Source: Curtobacterium sp. TC1 (GTDB lineage Bacteria; Actinomycetota; Actinomycetes; Actinomycetales; Microbacteriaceae). Taken from it: a stretch of 41,985 nt of DNA. A program made the translations under genes and the position numbers. Positions 6,147-14,539 of the stretch are shown here, piece after piece; positions within the stretch are counted from its first letter, which is position 1, and the number at the start of each line of letters is the position of its first letter. Location of the stretch: assembly GCF_019844075.1 (NCBI RefSeq), contig NZ_CP081963.1, positions 1 through 41,985 on the forward strand. The letters run 5' to 3'. The notes under the pieces were generated by a model, which worked only from the letters and a program-made list of their open reading frames with translations, searched no databases and was not told the origin of the DNA.

Positions 6147-7925
6147 TCAGTTGTACGACGCGAGTCGGTTTGGTGCGGTGTTGCCCGCCGGTGTGGGAAC
6201 CGCGCCGCCGACCCCGTTGATGATGCTCGAGATGGTGCCCGTGTCGCCGAGCGAGACCGTGACGAGCCCCTGGGCGCGGACGCCGGCGGTCTGCGGGACC
6301 TCGAACGCCCGGTCGGCGTGCACGGACGGGTTTGTTTTGAATAAGGCGTAGACGCCGCCGCCCCAGATCTCGTGCTTCGTGACCGAGGACGTCACCTTGT
6401 AGGCGGCGTAGCCCGCGCCGGTCGGGCTCTGCCAGGATGCGTTGTCGGGGACGTCGTACGGCATCTCGTTCTGGAAGAAGATCGTCCTGCCGTTCTCACC
6501 GTTCCAGAGCACTTCGTACTTCTGGTAGTGCTCGACGAAGAGCCCGGTGGCGAGCACGTCGTTGCCGTTCACCTCGACGCCGGTCGCGCCGGTGTTGACG
6601 TTCCAGCCCGTCGGCGCGCCGCCGTGGTCGGCCCGCCAGGCCCAGATGTGGTCGATGAGCGTGTCGTCGGCGTTCACCTGCAGGGTGGTCGTCGCCTTGC
6701 CCTGCACGCTCGATCCGACGCGGAAGAAGACGTCCTGGATGCTCTGCGGGTCGCCGGCGTGGTCGACGTGCGACCCGGACGCGCCGAGGCGGACCAACTG
6801 CGCGCTGTTCTGCGTGCCCGCATCGACCACGAGGTTCGAGACGTTCACCCCCGCGACGTCGGTCGAGGTCAGGACGGCGTTGCCCTTGGTCGGCACGAGC
6901 GTCGGGAAGCCGATGCCCGTCACGACGGTGTCCGCGCGGGTGACGTTGATCGCCGCGTCGAGCTGGTAGGTGCCCGGTGTGAAGAACAGGTTCAGCCCCT
7001 GGGCCAGCGCGCTGTTGATGGTCGCCGCCGAGTCGCCCGGGTGGGCGACGTAGAAGTTCCGCATCGGGATGTCGGTGCCGCCGGTGTTCGGCCACGTGAC
7101 ACCGCTCGAGTTCTGCCGCAGCGACGGGACGAACACGTGGTACTTGTTCGACGAGTCGACGTACAGGTACGGCTTCTCCCGCGTCGTCGGGGTCGTGGCG
7201 AGCGTGGTGTAGCTCTTCGAGAAGTCGTTCGCCGGGGCGCCGTTCACCCCTGAGAACGTCATGTTCCAGTTGCCGCCCTGCCACGAGCCGATCGTGGAGT
7301 TCCGGGTGTACCACTGCTGCTGCGACCCGGAGGTCACCGTGCCGTCGACCTTGGTGTCGGCGATGTAGCCGCCCGACGAGTACCCCTGGCCGCCGTCCTG
7401 GTTGGACGGCCCCATCGTCAGGTTCCCCTTGATGTGCACCCGACGCATCGGCGCGGCCTGGGACACCGCCCACCGGTCGGTGCCGCCTTCGGGGACGATC
7501 GCCACGTTCTCGACCGACCGCCAGAAGTTCTGCGTCGCGTTCTTCTCGTCGCCGGCGTTCCACCCGGAGTCGACGTTGACCGCGCCGTTGATCGTGACGT
7601 CGTCGGGGTTCTTGCCGAGCCCGGCGACCGACGTGTAGAAGCCGAGGTTCGCCCAGACCCGGCCGTAGTTGCCGGGCTTGAACAGGAAGACGTGCCGCTG
7701 CGTGCCGAACTGCGCCGTCGTGCTGCGGAGTTGGCTGGTGAACGCCGCGTCGACGTCGGCCTGGATGGTCGACGCCGGCACCGTGGGGTCGTAGATCTTC
7801 ACGTTGCTGCCGAAGTCCGGGGTGTCGCTCGTGGCGACTGCCTGGGCCGAGATCGCCGGAGCCAGTGCCCCCACGACACCGACGCTCAGGGCGAGCGCGA
7901 GGATTCGCTTCATCCGTCGTTGCAT
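6147..7925 (-). CDS. secreted tandem beta-helix protein, GH55-like (candidate beta-1,3-glucanase)
   Basis: 592 residues with a signal peptide (MKRILALALSVGVVGALAP, probable cut after SAQA or AVA). The mature protein starts TPDFGSNVKIYDPTVPASTI and holds two right-handed beta-helix halves, roughly residues 45-230 and 310-570, joined by a linker around REKPYLYVDSSN. This matches my memory of secreted actinobacterial proteins of the GH55 exo-beta-1,3-glucanase type, some mislabelled adenylyl cyclase. Conserved-looking stretches include FWRSVENVAIVP, DHIWAWRADHGG and FFQNEMPYD, the last with a candidate catalytic Glu. It would act outside the cell on fungal or plant beta-glucan. The ATG at 7925 is used; 7913 is equally possible and neither has a strong ribosome site. 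A pectate-lyase-like role is the main alternative. Confidence 0.65.
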   Translation of the reverse strand: MQRRMKRILALALSVGVVGALAPAISAQAVATSDTPDFGSNVKIYDPTVPASTIQADVDAAFTSQLRSTTAQFGTQRHVFLFKPGNYGRVWANLGFYTSVAGLGKNPDDVTINGAVNVDSGWNAGDEKNATQNFWRSVENVAIVPEGGTDRWAVSQAAPMRRVHIKGNLTMGPSNQDGGQGYSSGGYIADTKVDGTVTSGSQQQWYTRNSTIGSWQGGNWNMTFSGVNGAPANDFSKSYTTLATTPTTREKPYLYVDSSNKYHVFVPSLRQNSSGVTWPNTGGTDIPMRNFYVAHPGDSAATINSALAQGLNLFFTPGTYQLDAAINVTRADTVVTGIGFPTLVPTKGNAVLTSTDVAGVNVSNLVVDAGTQNSAQLVRLGASGSHVDHAGDPQSIQDVFFRVGSSVQGKATTTLQVNADDTLIDHIWAWRADHGGAPTGWNVNTGATGVEVNGNDVLATGLFVEHYQKYEVLWNGENGRTIFFQNEMPYDVPDNASWQSPTGAGYAAYKVTSSVTKHEIWGGGVYALFKTNPSVHADRAFEVPQTAGVRAQGLVTVSLGDTGTISSIINGVGGAVPTPAGNTAPNRLASYN

Positions 7926-8067
7926 GATGCTCGATTCGTCATCGTGCGGCGTCGTTGCCGCACGGGACAGACCGTAGACCCGTTGCCGCGCTCGGACAGT
8001 CGGGACAAAGGGGACAAGTACTGTCTGCGCACAGATACCCGCCCTGCACGAGACACTAGGAGGACAG

Positions 8068-8130
8068 TGTGAGCATCTTCGCCCGGTGTCGCGTCTTCAA
8101 GCTTCGCGTCTACTTGGTGGGTCCGTAGAG
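8068..8130 (+). pseudogene. possible truncated gene start facing the catalase gene
   Basis: A consensus AGGAGG at 8059-8064 stands four bases before GTG 8068. The frame (VSIFARCRVFKLRVYLVGP) then runs into the antisense of the catalase 3' end and stops at 8130. A perfect ribosome site in front of a 20-codon frame that overlaps another gene suggests that only the beginning of a former gene survives, cut by the joint that brought in the catalase segment. It could also be chance. Confidence 0.22.
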
Positions 8131-9063
8131 CGGTGTCTCCGCCTGGTCGAGCTCGAGCTCGGCGGTCTGCTGGATGAGGGCGAGCAGGTCGGCGTCGAGC
8201 CCCGGTGCGAACTCCTCGAGTCGCTCCGGAGCGATGAACGACGGCACGCCGGCGGGGGCCTGCTCGGTAGCGGACAGGTCGGTGCCGTCCTTCGACGGAG
8301 ACGCTCCACGGAAGATCTTGCCCGCCTCGGACGCCCCGTCGAGATCGAAGCTGTACTGCTTGCTCTGCAGTCCGAGGTCGACGAGTTCCTTCACCTCGGG
8401 GAAGCGCTCGGCGTTCGTCTTCGGGATCGGCAGCAGGGTCTTCCAGTCGACGCCGAGGGTCTCGAGCGCCTTCGCGTAGGCGTTCTCGTGCGCCTGGTCG
8501 CGGACGATCAGGTACGCGATCGTGCTGCGCGCGGTCGGGTTGTCGGTCATCTCGTAGATCCGGCACTTCTGCAGCCGGCCGGTGGACTCGAGCATCAGGT
8601 TGTAGAGCAGGTCGAGCGGCAGGTTGCCGGAGTTGTAGACGTAGCTGCCACTCCACGGGTTGCCGGCCGCATCGACGGGCAGGGCACCCTGCGCACCGAC
8701 CAGGTAGTGGTGGATGTTGCTCGTGTCGAGCGCGATGTTGAGCGGCGTCGCACCCTTCGCACCGGGCTTGTCCAGCGGGTCGGTGAGCTTGCCGGTGTAC
8801 TCGGGCGAGCCGTCGAGCAGGCGGGAGATCGTGGTGCCGATGAGCTCGACGTGACTGATCTCCTCGGTCCCGACACCCTGGATGAGGTCACGGTAGGGCT
8901 TCGCCGCCGGACCCCGGAAGTTCATCGCCTGGAACAGGTACTGCATCATCGTGCGCATCTCGCCGAACTGGCCGCCGAGTCCCTCCTGCAGGGCGTTGGC
9001 GGCGGCGGGGTCGGGCTCGCCGTCGGCGATCTCGTTGATCCAGGTCTGTGCGTGGAAGTACAT
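8110..9063 (-). CDS. manganese catalase
   Basis: 317 residues, full length for the non-haem dimanganese catalases that decompose hydrogen peroxide. The metal ligands are visible: Glu35 (FGEMRTMMQY), Glu68 and His71 (TEEISHVEL), Glu159 (LMLESTGRL) and His192 (RDQAHENAY). The ATG at 9063 has a strong GAGGAGG four bases upstream. It is probably cytoplasmic since no signal peptide is seen. It stands alone on the minus strand between cargo genes and would protect the host against peroxide, for example during plant defence or desiccation. Its 3' end touches a possible truncated gene, which hints at acquisition as a segment. Confidence 0.95.
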   Translation of the reverse strand: MYFHAQTWINEIADGEPDPAAANALQEGLGGQFGEMRTMMQYLFQAMNFRGPAAKPYRDLIQGVGTEEISHVELIGTTISRLLDGSPEYTGKLTDPLDKPGAKGATPLNIALDTSNIHHYLVGAQGALPVDAAGNPWSGSYVYNSGNLPLDLLYNLMLESTGRLQKCRIYEMTDNPTARSTIAYLIVRDQAHENAYAKALETLGVDWKTLLPIPKTNAERFPEVKELVDLGLQSKQYSFDLDGASEAGKIFRGASPSKDGTDLSATEQAPAGVPSFIAPERLEEFAPGLDADLLALIQQTAELELDQAETPLYGPTK

Positions 9064-9486
9064 AGGTCCTCCTCAATGTCAGCGATGACACCCTGCCATC
9101 GCCCCCTACCTTGCTCTTCGCCACTTCGTTCAGAACGCAGACTCCCAGCAAACCCTGCAGCTCACTCCCGCCGGCATACGCACATGCCACCGCACGACGA
9201 CCGCGTCGGCCCACACCGTCGCCTGAGTTCTCGTGCTGGTGCTGTTCTGCATCGCGCCGGTCCAACATGCCGCACCTGATATGCATGTGCATTGTTTGGC
9301 ACCAGGGCATGACGTTTACGAACGTGCGGCTGGGGCATCGACAACAGCGGGAGGGCTGGGAATCCCCAGGAGCATTGAACCGGTAATGCAATCACCGGAA
9401 GCCATGAGGAATAGCGGGCTGCGCATTCCCCAACTGTGTCGCACCGGCGCTTTTACCATCTCGCCGACCGCTACCGCCCCGGCGGG
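9064..9486. other. 423-base non-coding stretch upstream of the catalase gene
   Basis: No frame here has a ribosome site and protein-like content on either strand. The part next to 9063 must contain the catalase promoter, but I cannot pick -35 and -10 elements with confidence. The part near 9290-9440 is AT-richer than its surroundings and includes weak dyads (CTGGGAATCCCCAG and CCGGT-N9-ACCGG). Confidence 0.45.
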
Positions 9487-9927
9487 TCAGCTCGTGGCGG
9501 GGTGCGTGGTGCTAGTCGCGGTGGTGGCCACGGTGATGTCGTCGTGGTCGCACTCCCAGAACGCGGAGCGGATCTCGTCGGCGATCGCGTCGGGCAGCTG
9601 CTCGTTCGTCCACGCCGTCGACGGGAACGAGACCGTGACGGTGACCGTGGTCATGGGCGCGGTGGAGGACGGGCCGTGGCCGGCGCCGCCCCACTCGTAC
9701 TGCCACGCGAACGCCACTTCGCCGGTGGGTCCGCCGCCGTGCACGTCGAACGCGGCGCGGTGCTCGTCATCGGTGTGGCCGGGACGACGGGTGCAGCGCC
9801 ATTCGAGGCCACCGACGTCGTACGTCGTCGCGGCACACTCGGCGCCGGTCGGGTCGAGGTCCGCGGCGGGTGCTCCCGGGTCGATCTGCTCGCCGATGGT
9901 CGTGGGCCGTTCATAGGTGATGTGCAT
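9487..9927 (-). CDS. hypothetical protein with Cys/His cluster
   Basis: 146 residues. A central segment (ECAATTYDVGGLEWRCTRRP followed by GHTDDEHRAAF) has the Cys and His spacing of small metal-binding or structural modules found in actinobacterial plasmid and phage proteins. The C-terminal half (TTVTVTVSFPSTAWTNEQLP) looks like a beta-strand and helix pair. The ribosome site is weak (AGAAGAG). The terminator at 9992-10030 lies upstream and belongs to a different, broken gene. No function is assigned. Confidence 0.55.
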   Translation of the reverse strand: MHITYERPTTIGEQIDPGAPAADLDPTGAECAATTYDVGGLEWRCTRRPGHTDDEHRAAFDVHGGGPTGEVAFAWQYEWGGAGHGPSSTAPMTTVTVTVSFPSTAWTNEQLPDAIADEIRSAFWECDHDDITVATTATSTTHPATS

Positions 9928-9991
9928 GAGGGGTGCTCTTCTCTAGGCTGCGGTGTGGGTACCCGCCTTGGTCAGCGGGTGCTCCCGTGGG

Positions 9992-10030
9992 AAAAAGGGC
10001 CGCGCCGCCGTCGTTATCGGCGGCGCGGCC
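9992..10030 (-). terminator. rho-independent terminator on the minus strand
   Basis: Perfect 13-base stem (GGCCGCGCCGCCG with CGGCGGCGCGGCC), loop of seven bases, and on the minus strand a following CCTTTTT. It lies eight bases past the stop of the minus-strand remnant at 10038. Confidence 0.85.
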
Positions 10031-10037
10031 TGCCCGT

Positions 10038-10180
10038 CTAACTGCGGACGCGGGTCGGGGTGAGGTCGGTGTGCTGCAGCAGGAACTGCACCGCGGACCA
10101 GGCGGACAGCTGCGGGCGGTCCCAGGCGTGGTAGCCGTCGTTGAACTCGCAGCCCTGCCCGCCGGTGATGTCACCACCCT
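10038..10180 (-). pseudogene. C-terminal remnant of a minus-strand gene ending at a terminator
   Basis: The minus frame closing at 10038 encodes a protein-like tail (GCEFNDGYHAWDRPQLSAWS then AVQFLLQHTDLTPTRVRS) with strongly G/C-biased wobble bases and a proper terminator behind it. Upstream the frame turns into the antisense of the hexanucleotide repeat (Val-Gly repeats) and has no start in the conserved part. I read it as the 3' end of a gene whose 5' part was replaced by the rightward gene starting at 10185. Confidence 0.45.
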
Positions 10181-10184
10181 CGGC

Positions 10185-10372
<188 letters not shown>

Positions 10373-10373
<1 letters not shown>

Positions 10374-10816
10374 TGACGATGACGCTCGAACGTCCGACCA
10401 CCGTCCGTCCCGACGTCGTCCAGCAGCCGACCCGCGATGCCGTCGACGAGCTCTACGCCGGCGACACCGTCGCAGCCTTCCGCGCGATCGACCAGGCATG
10501 CGCCGACCCGACCGAGAGCGTTCGCGAGTGGGAACTCACCGACGAGCAGCGGCAGGTCTACGAGGCCGGCTACATGGTCGGGTTCCAGATGGCCGCCCCA
10601 GCGCTCATGGCCGAGGTCCTCGAGTTGCGGGCCCGCCTCGAGCAGGCCGAGCACGACGCTGACCGGTACTACGCCGAGATGTGCCGCCGACCCGCCCCGG
10701 CCGAGCCGGACCGTTCTACGTTCGCGGAGATCGCCCGCGCCCGCGGCGAGGATGACCGCGCCGCGCGCCACGAAGCGACGATGGACCGGATGTTCCCCCA
10801 GTACGCCAGCGCCTGA
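10373..10816 (+). CDS. hypothetical coiled-coil protein
   Basis: 147 residues from ATG 10373, which has GGGGAAGG eight bases upstream; GTG 10370 and ATG 10379 are alternative starts. The middle (MAEVLELRARLEQAEHDADR) is a heptad-rich helix. The N-terminal part (DAVDELYAGDTVAAFRAIDQ) is also helical. It overlaps the preceding small gene by one base, so the two are probably co-translated. No family is recognised; it looks cytoplasmic. Confidence 0.65.
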
Positions 10817-10895
10817 GCTGGACGGAGCGGTGTCTGTCCCGTCTGCTACTCATGAGGCCGGTTGTTCCGGCACTGCACGATCGAAAGGATGAGTC

Positions 10896-11432
10896 ATGGC
10901 TTGGCTCAAACGACACGAGCGCACACGCACCGTCGACGACGTCGTGGCGTTGCTGCACTCCGATCAGGAAGATGACCGCGCGGCCGGGATCCTCGACTCC
11001 GCCGTCCCGCCGGTAGAGGTCTTGGCGCTCGCGTCGCGGCCGGGTAACGGGTACCGGGTGCGTGCAGCCCTTGCCCTGTGCGGGGCACTGCCGGCGGACA
11101 TGCGAGTGCAGATCCTCCGCGACGAGTACGCCGCCGCGACCCGCAAGCACGCCATGCCCGGGTTCTTCTTCCTGCAGCTGGAGACCTACGGCCGCCAGCT
11201 CGCACGCCGGGACGACCTCGACGACGATGCTCGTGCTGCGATCGCCGCGGCACGCACCATGTTCACCCGGTGGGAACGTGCCACCGGCGGCATCCCGCAG
11301 GACTCGTCGATGTCGGGCGTGACTGTCTTCGGTCTCTGCCTCTGCCTGATGGTCTCCGCGACCTTCGTCTACTTGGCGTTGGCGGGCTTCATCCACGTCC
11401 CCGAGTTCCCCGTCCCGGGGTTGGGGGAGTAG
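10896..11432 (+). CDS. membrane-anchored hypothetical protein with helical repeats
   Basis: 178 residues. Residues ~1-125 are soluble and helical with HEAT-like alternation (VDDVVALLHSDQEDDRAAGI, VRAALALCGALPADMR). One strong transmembrane helix follows at about 145-168 (VTVFGLCLCLMVSATFVYLA). The ATG has AAAGGA 10 bases upstream. It is followed without a gap by a second membrane protein gene, so the pair probably work together at the membrane. Function unknown. Confidence 0.65.
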   Translation: MAWLKRHERTRTVDDVVALLHSDQEDDRAAGILDSAVPPVEVLALASRPGNGYRVRAALALCGALPADMRVQILRDEYAAATRKHAMPGFFFLQLETYGRQLARRDDLDDDARAAIAAARTMFTRWERATGGIPQDSSMSGVTVFGLCLCLMVSATFVYLALAGFIHVPEFPVPGLGE

Positions 11433-11717
11433 ATGTTGACCTGGCTGTGGGTGCTGTTCCTCGCCGGCGGCGTTGCGACGATCATCGTCGGTGCTCGCCG
11501 TGCGACGGACGCCGATGGGCGCATTCCGCGCGGGCGTGAGCCGTGGCGTGCAGTGTTCATCGGGCTTGGGTTGTTCGCGATAGGTCAGGTGTTCCTGATC
11601 GTCGATGGCGCCATGCACGGCGACGTCGGCCGGTCGGTGTCGGGCGCGGTTGCGTTCCTGCTGCCTGTGGCCACCGCTGTGTACGTGGTCCGCAGAAACC
11701 GGAAGCGGCAGAAGTGA
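11433..11717 (+). CDS. small three-helix membrane protein
   Basis: 94 residues with hydrophobic segments at about 3-20 (TWLWVLFLAGGVATIIVG), 41-58 (VFIGLGLFAIGQVFLIVD) and 69-86 (GAVAFLLPVATAVYVVRR), and a basic C-terminus. Its ATG directly follows the preceding stop, and GGGGGAG within the upstream gene serves as ribosome site. Tight coupling suggests a complex with the 178-residue protein. Function unknown. Confidence 0.65.
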   Translation: MLTWLWVLFLAGGVATIIVGARRATDADGRIPRGREPWRAVFIGLGLFAIGQVFLIVDGAMHGDVGRSVSGAVAFLLPVATAVYVVRRNRKRQK

Positions 11718-11811
11718 GCGCCGGCGTCCAGCGGCTGTTGGGTCCCAATCGGCAGAACTCTGACGGCCGCCTAGATGCGGCGGTAGAATTGATCGCAGGA
11801 GGACCGCGACT

Positions 11812-12015
11812 ATGAGCATCACGACACCGCGCACCGGACAGGTGTCCCCGGCTGAAGTAGACCGCCGTGTGGACTTCGCTGACGCTGCCCTCGGCGCCGC
11901 AGGCCACCAGGTCACCGACCCGATCCTCCGCGAGTACAGCCGCCGCGTCGCCGAGGGGACCATGACGGCCGAAGCTGCGATCGCTGCCGGGATGGCGCAC
12001 CTCGACGCACGCTGA
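11812..12015 (+). CDS. VbhA-like antitoxin of the Fic pair
   Basis: 67 residues directly upstream of the Fic gene (three bases between stop and next start), with AGGAGG upstream of its ATG. The C-terminal half (DPILREYSRRVAEGTMTAEA) follows the VbhA-family pattern of a helix ending in a Gly followed by a TAEEA-like helix. Class I Fic antitoxins carry an inhibitory (S/T)xxxE(G/N) helix. In the expected place I see ALGAAGHQ, with no Glu, and the nearby SRRVAEG has one residue too many. It is presumably the inhibitor of the AMP-transferase, but the motif is degenerate. Confidence 0.72.
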   Translation: MSITTPRTGQVSPAEVDRRVDFADAALGAAGHQVTDPILREYSRRVAEGTMTAEAAIAAGMAHLDAR

Positions 12016-12018
12016 GCC

Positions 12019-12843
12019 GTGCCAACCACCTTCCGTGCCTGGGATGACTACTTCATCCCGGGCACGACTGTTCTCCGGAACAAGCTCGGTGCCACCGACG
12101 CCGCGGACCTCGCAGCGCGTGAGGAGTTCGCCGCGCAGGTGCGACTCGTCGAGCTCGCCGAGGATCCAGTGCGTGGCGGGTTCGACTACGACCACATGAA
12201 GGAGATCCACCGGCGGATCTTCCAAGACGTCTACGAGTGGGCCGGGCAGGAGCGCGTCGGACCGGACACCCGGATGACGAAGGACGGCCCCGACGTCGTC
12301 AACTACGCCCTCGGTGACCCGGCCGCCCCGACGGTGGCATATGGCTACTACCCGGGGCCGGGCATCTCGTCGGCGGCCGAGCACCAGTACCGGCTCCTCG
12401 AGCGGGAGCAGCACCTCACCGGGCTTCCGCGGGAGCAGTTTGTGGAACGTCTCGCAGAGCACTGGGGGGAGCTGAACACGATTCACGCGTTCCGGGAGGG
12501 CAACACCCGGGCGCAGTTCGTGTTCTTCTCCGAGCTCACCGACAACGCCGGCTACCGCCTCGACGCCGGCCAGTTCCACGTCGGCGCTCCGCTGCGCGAC
12601 GCGTTCGTCGCTGCCCGCTTCTACAATCAGGCCACCGGTCGCTCCGACCGTCTCGCCGAGGTACTGAACCAGGCAGTCACTCGGCGTGACGTGCGGCCAC
12701 CGAAGCGACCGGGAGGCTCGAGCATCGAACGGCTGCAGCAGCGCGTCGACGAACAACGTGCACGCCGGCGGGACCAGTTCCGTCCCGGCGGGTTCAGCAC
12801 TGACGATGGCCGTAGCGGCCCACAGCGTGGACCCCAGCGGTGA
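12019..12843 (+). CDS. Fic-family adenylyltransferase (toxin candidate)
   Basis: 274 residues. The Fic core spans about residues 50-210 with the active-site loop HAFREGNTR (His156, Glu160, Asn162, Arg164) preceded by GELNTI, matching the HxFx(D/E)GN(G/K)R signature apart from Thr163 in the Gly/Lys position. FDYDHMKEIHRRIFQDVYEW is the typical Fic N-terminal helix. Fic enzymes transfer AMP from ATP to hydroxyl side chains of target proteins. The C-terminal ~60 residues are basic and probably disordered. The GTG start follows the antitoxin stop by three bases, without its own ribosome site. On a plasmid this pair likely serves post-segregational killing or fine control of conjugation. Confidence 0.92.
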   Translation: MPTTFRAWDDYFIPGTTVLRNKLGATDAADLAAREEFAAQVRLVELAEDPVRGGFDYDHMKEIHRRIFQDVYEWAGQERVGPDTRMTKDGPDVVNYALGDPAAPTVAYGYYPGPGISSAAEHQYRLLEREQHLTGLPREQFVERLAEHWGELNTIHAFREGNTRAQFVFFSELTDNAGYRLDAGQFHVGAPLRDAFVAARFYNQATGRSDRLAEVLNQAVTRRDVRPPKRPGGSSIERLQQRVDEQRARRRDQFRPGGFSTDDGRSGPQRGPQR

Positions 12844-12848
12844 GACGG

Positions 12849-13241
12849 CTAGACCAGCCGCCAGCCGTTGCCGGCACGCTCCGTGAGTGCGAGGTAGCAG
12901 AACCCGGCGATGCCGACGGGGATCGCCAGGACCCACAGGTAGACGTACACGTTGAACCGGACGAGCAGCACCAGCAGTGCGAGCGGACCCGACAGGAACC
13001 ACCCGCCCATGCCCTCGCGCATCGGTTGGGTGACTCGGAAGTAGCTCTCCCGGGCCAGCGGGTACGCGAGAGCCTGCACCATCACGAACACGATCGCGGC
13101 GGTGAAGGCGAACCAGTCGGCACTGGCGGCCGCGCGGGTCGCGAGGTAGATGAAGAAGATGCCGGGCAGGAGTCCGAGCACGATGCTCGACGGCAGCCGT
13201 GTGTACCGTCGGTTGATCCATGCCCCCAGTACGAATCGCAT
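12849..13241 (-). CDS. small multi-helix membrane protein
   Basis: 130 residues from ATG 13241, preceded by GAGGA. At least three hydrophobic segments are visible: about 18-36 (LPSSIVLGLLPGIFFIYLAT), 43-60 (WFAFTAAIVFVMVQALAYPL) and 82-118 (FLSGPLALLVLLVRFNVYVY and following). It is convergent with the Fic gene, with a gap of five bases. No family is recognised. The longer upstream reading of this frame is antisense to the HNH-type gene and is not used. Confidence 0.6.
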   Translation of the reverse strand: MRFVLGAWINRRYTRLPSSIVLGLLPGIFFIYLATRAAASADWFAFTAAIVFVMVQALAYPLARESYFRVTQPMREGMGGWFLSGPLALLVLLVRFNVYVYLWVLAIPVGIAGFCYLALTERAGNGWRLV

Positions 13242-13270
13242 GGGCTGATCCTCGCAGGAAGGGCCGACAG

Positions 13271-13771
13271 ATGAACAGCGCCGCGACGTCGACCGCTCCG
13301 GAGCGGTTCTGGTCGCACGTGGTGCAGGGGCCGGCGCCGACGGACTGTTGGATTTGGACCGGCGCGATCGGTGACGACGGGTACGGCCGGTTCTGGGTGC
13401 CGCAACCGGACGGCGGGCAACGCGCGATGCGCCCGCAGCGGTGGCTGTACGAGCACCTGACCGGTGTCGCGCTCCTGCCCGACGTGTTACTGCTGCACGC
13501 GTGCGACGTGCCGCTGTGTGTGCACGTCGACGTCGACGAAGCCCGGTCGCACCTGGCCACGGGATCGCACCGGGGGAACATGCTCGAACGGGTGCAGCGT
13601 GGTCGGCACCGGAACGGGTCCACCGCGATTCGTACCGCCGGGCTCGCGCGTGCCGAGCGTGTGCGGTTGTCGCGTGAGCTCCGGGAGGCGTTCCGCGATC
13701 ACGGGTGGGATCCCGCTGCGATCGCAGCGCACAAGACGGGGATCCAACCGGACACCCCAACGCTCTGGTGA
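13271..13771 (+). CDS. HNH-type nuclease-like protein
   Basis: 166 residues from ATG 13271, with GGAAGG nine bases upstream. DCWIWTGAIGDDGYGRFWVP and the later LLHACDVPLCVHVD with SHRGNMLERVQRGR are hallmarks of small HNH proteins of phages and plasmids, in which LxHxCD...PxCxxPxH is followed by GTxxxNxxDMxxRGR. Here the second His position is less clear (VDVDEARSHLATG), so catalysis is uncertain. The C-terminal part (DHGWDPAAIAAHKTG) could be a small DNA-reading helix pair. It may nick or cut DNA, or be a domesticated homing-type remnant. Confidence 0.7.
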   Translation: MNSAATSTAPERFWSHVVQGPAPTDCWIWTGAIGDDGYGRFWVPQPDGGQRAMRPQRWLYEHLTGVALLPDVLLLHACDVPLCVHVDVDEARSHLATGSHRGNMLERVQRGRHRNGSTAIRTAGLARAERVRLSRELREAFRDHGWDPAAIAAHKTGIQPDTPTLW

Positions 13772-13793
13772 GGTGTCCGCCGAACAGCGTCGG

Positions 13794-13997
13794 CTAAGTG
13801 ATGCCAGGTGTTTCCGTGTGGGCCGGACACAGGTCGGTGTAGCTGCGGGACGTGTCCGCGGTCGTCCACCCGTGCTCGCGTGCGAAGGTGCGCGCCTCGG
13901 CGCGGCTGCTGTTGTCGTCGGCGACCGCGACCGGGATGATGACCCGATCACAGCCGAACGCATCGCAGCTGACGATGAACGCTGAACGGGCGGCCAT
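13794..13997 (-). CDS. small Cys-rich hypothetical protein
   Basis: 67 residues from ATG 13997. The start MAARSAFIVSCDAFGCDRVI and the tail DLCPAHTE give a Cys-x4-Cys ... Cys-x2-His arrangement that may bind zinc. The middle (AEARTFAREHGWTTADTSRS) matches a pattern of short phage and plasmid proteins. It lies 34 bases after the stop of the coiled-coil protein gene on the same strand and could be co-transcribed. The frame can be read back to 14084, but that would overlap the coding end of the upstream gene. Confidence 0.55.
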   Translation of the reverse strand: MAARSAFIVSCDAFGCDRVIIPVAVADDNSSRAEARTFAREHGWTTADTSRSYTDLCPAHTETPGIT

Positions 13998-14031
13998 GAC
14001 GGGACCTACGCGGCCCGGCGGTGGGACGGGA

Positions 14032-14487
14032 TCACGCGGCCGCGTGCTCGTCGTAGTGGATGTCAGCGTGCTCGTCGACGTCACCTGACTGGCTGTCGTT
14101 CCGCTGCTCGCCGGTGGTGCCCGCCTGGGTGGGCTGAGCGTCAGCGTCCGCGGCGCGCTTCACACGCTTGACGTCCTTGAGCGGGATCCCGAGGCGTGCT
14201 GCGACCTCGTCGCGAGAGACCTTCGTGTCGAGCATCCGGCCGACGATGCCGGCCGCCTCCGCACGGGACGCTGCGACCTTCCGCTCGGTCTCTGCGCGGA
14301 TCGCGGCGATGCGCTCTTCTGCGTCCGCCTCGATGCCCTCAACGGCGTCGACGGCGACGAAGTATGAAGCGGCGAGCTCCTCGAGCTGGTCCTGCCGACG
14401 GCGGGACTCCGCCGCTCGTTCCGCGGCGCGCTCACGTGCGGCCTTCCGGGCGGCGGCCTGCGTTGCTGACTTCCGGTTCTCTGCCAT
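14032..14487 (-). CDS. coiled-coil DNA-binding candidate next to oriT (relaxosome accessory?)
   Basis: 151 residues from ATG 14487, with GGGAGGG nine bases upstream. Residues ~10-90 are a long charged helix (ARKAARERAAERAAESRRRQ and onward), followed by a helix-turn-helix-like segment (VSRDEVAARLGIPLKDVKRV) and an acidic, His-containing tail. It is transcribed away from the relaxase, with the candidate oriT between them. Mobilisation accessory proteins that bind oriT often occupy this position. That role is inferred from context, since I recognise no named family. Confidence 0.6.
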   Translation of the reverse strand: MAENRKSATQAAARKAARERAAERAAESRRRQDQLEELAASYFVAVDAVEGIEADAEERIAAIRAETERKVAASRAEAAGIVGRMLDTKVSRDEVAARLGIPLKDVKRVKRAADADAQPTQAGTTGEQRNDSQSGDVDEHADIHYDEHAAA

Positions 14488-14539
14488 GTCGATCCCTCCC
14501 GATCGTGCTTGGCCGCCCATGCGACCTAACGGTTACAAA

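Noticed and set aside
8086..9279. Plus-strand open frame of 397 codons opposite the Mn catalase
   Set aside because: The catalase on the other strand has all metal ligands and a strong ribosome site; this frame is its shadow.
11557..13623. Minus-strand open frame of 688 codons across the antitoxin, Fic and HNH genes
   Set aside because: Runs antisense through several genes with clear family features; only the part at 12849-13241, in another frame, is credible.
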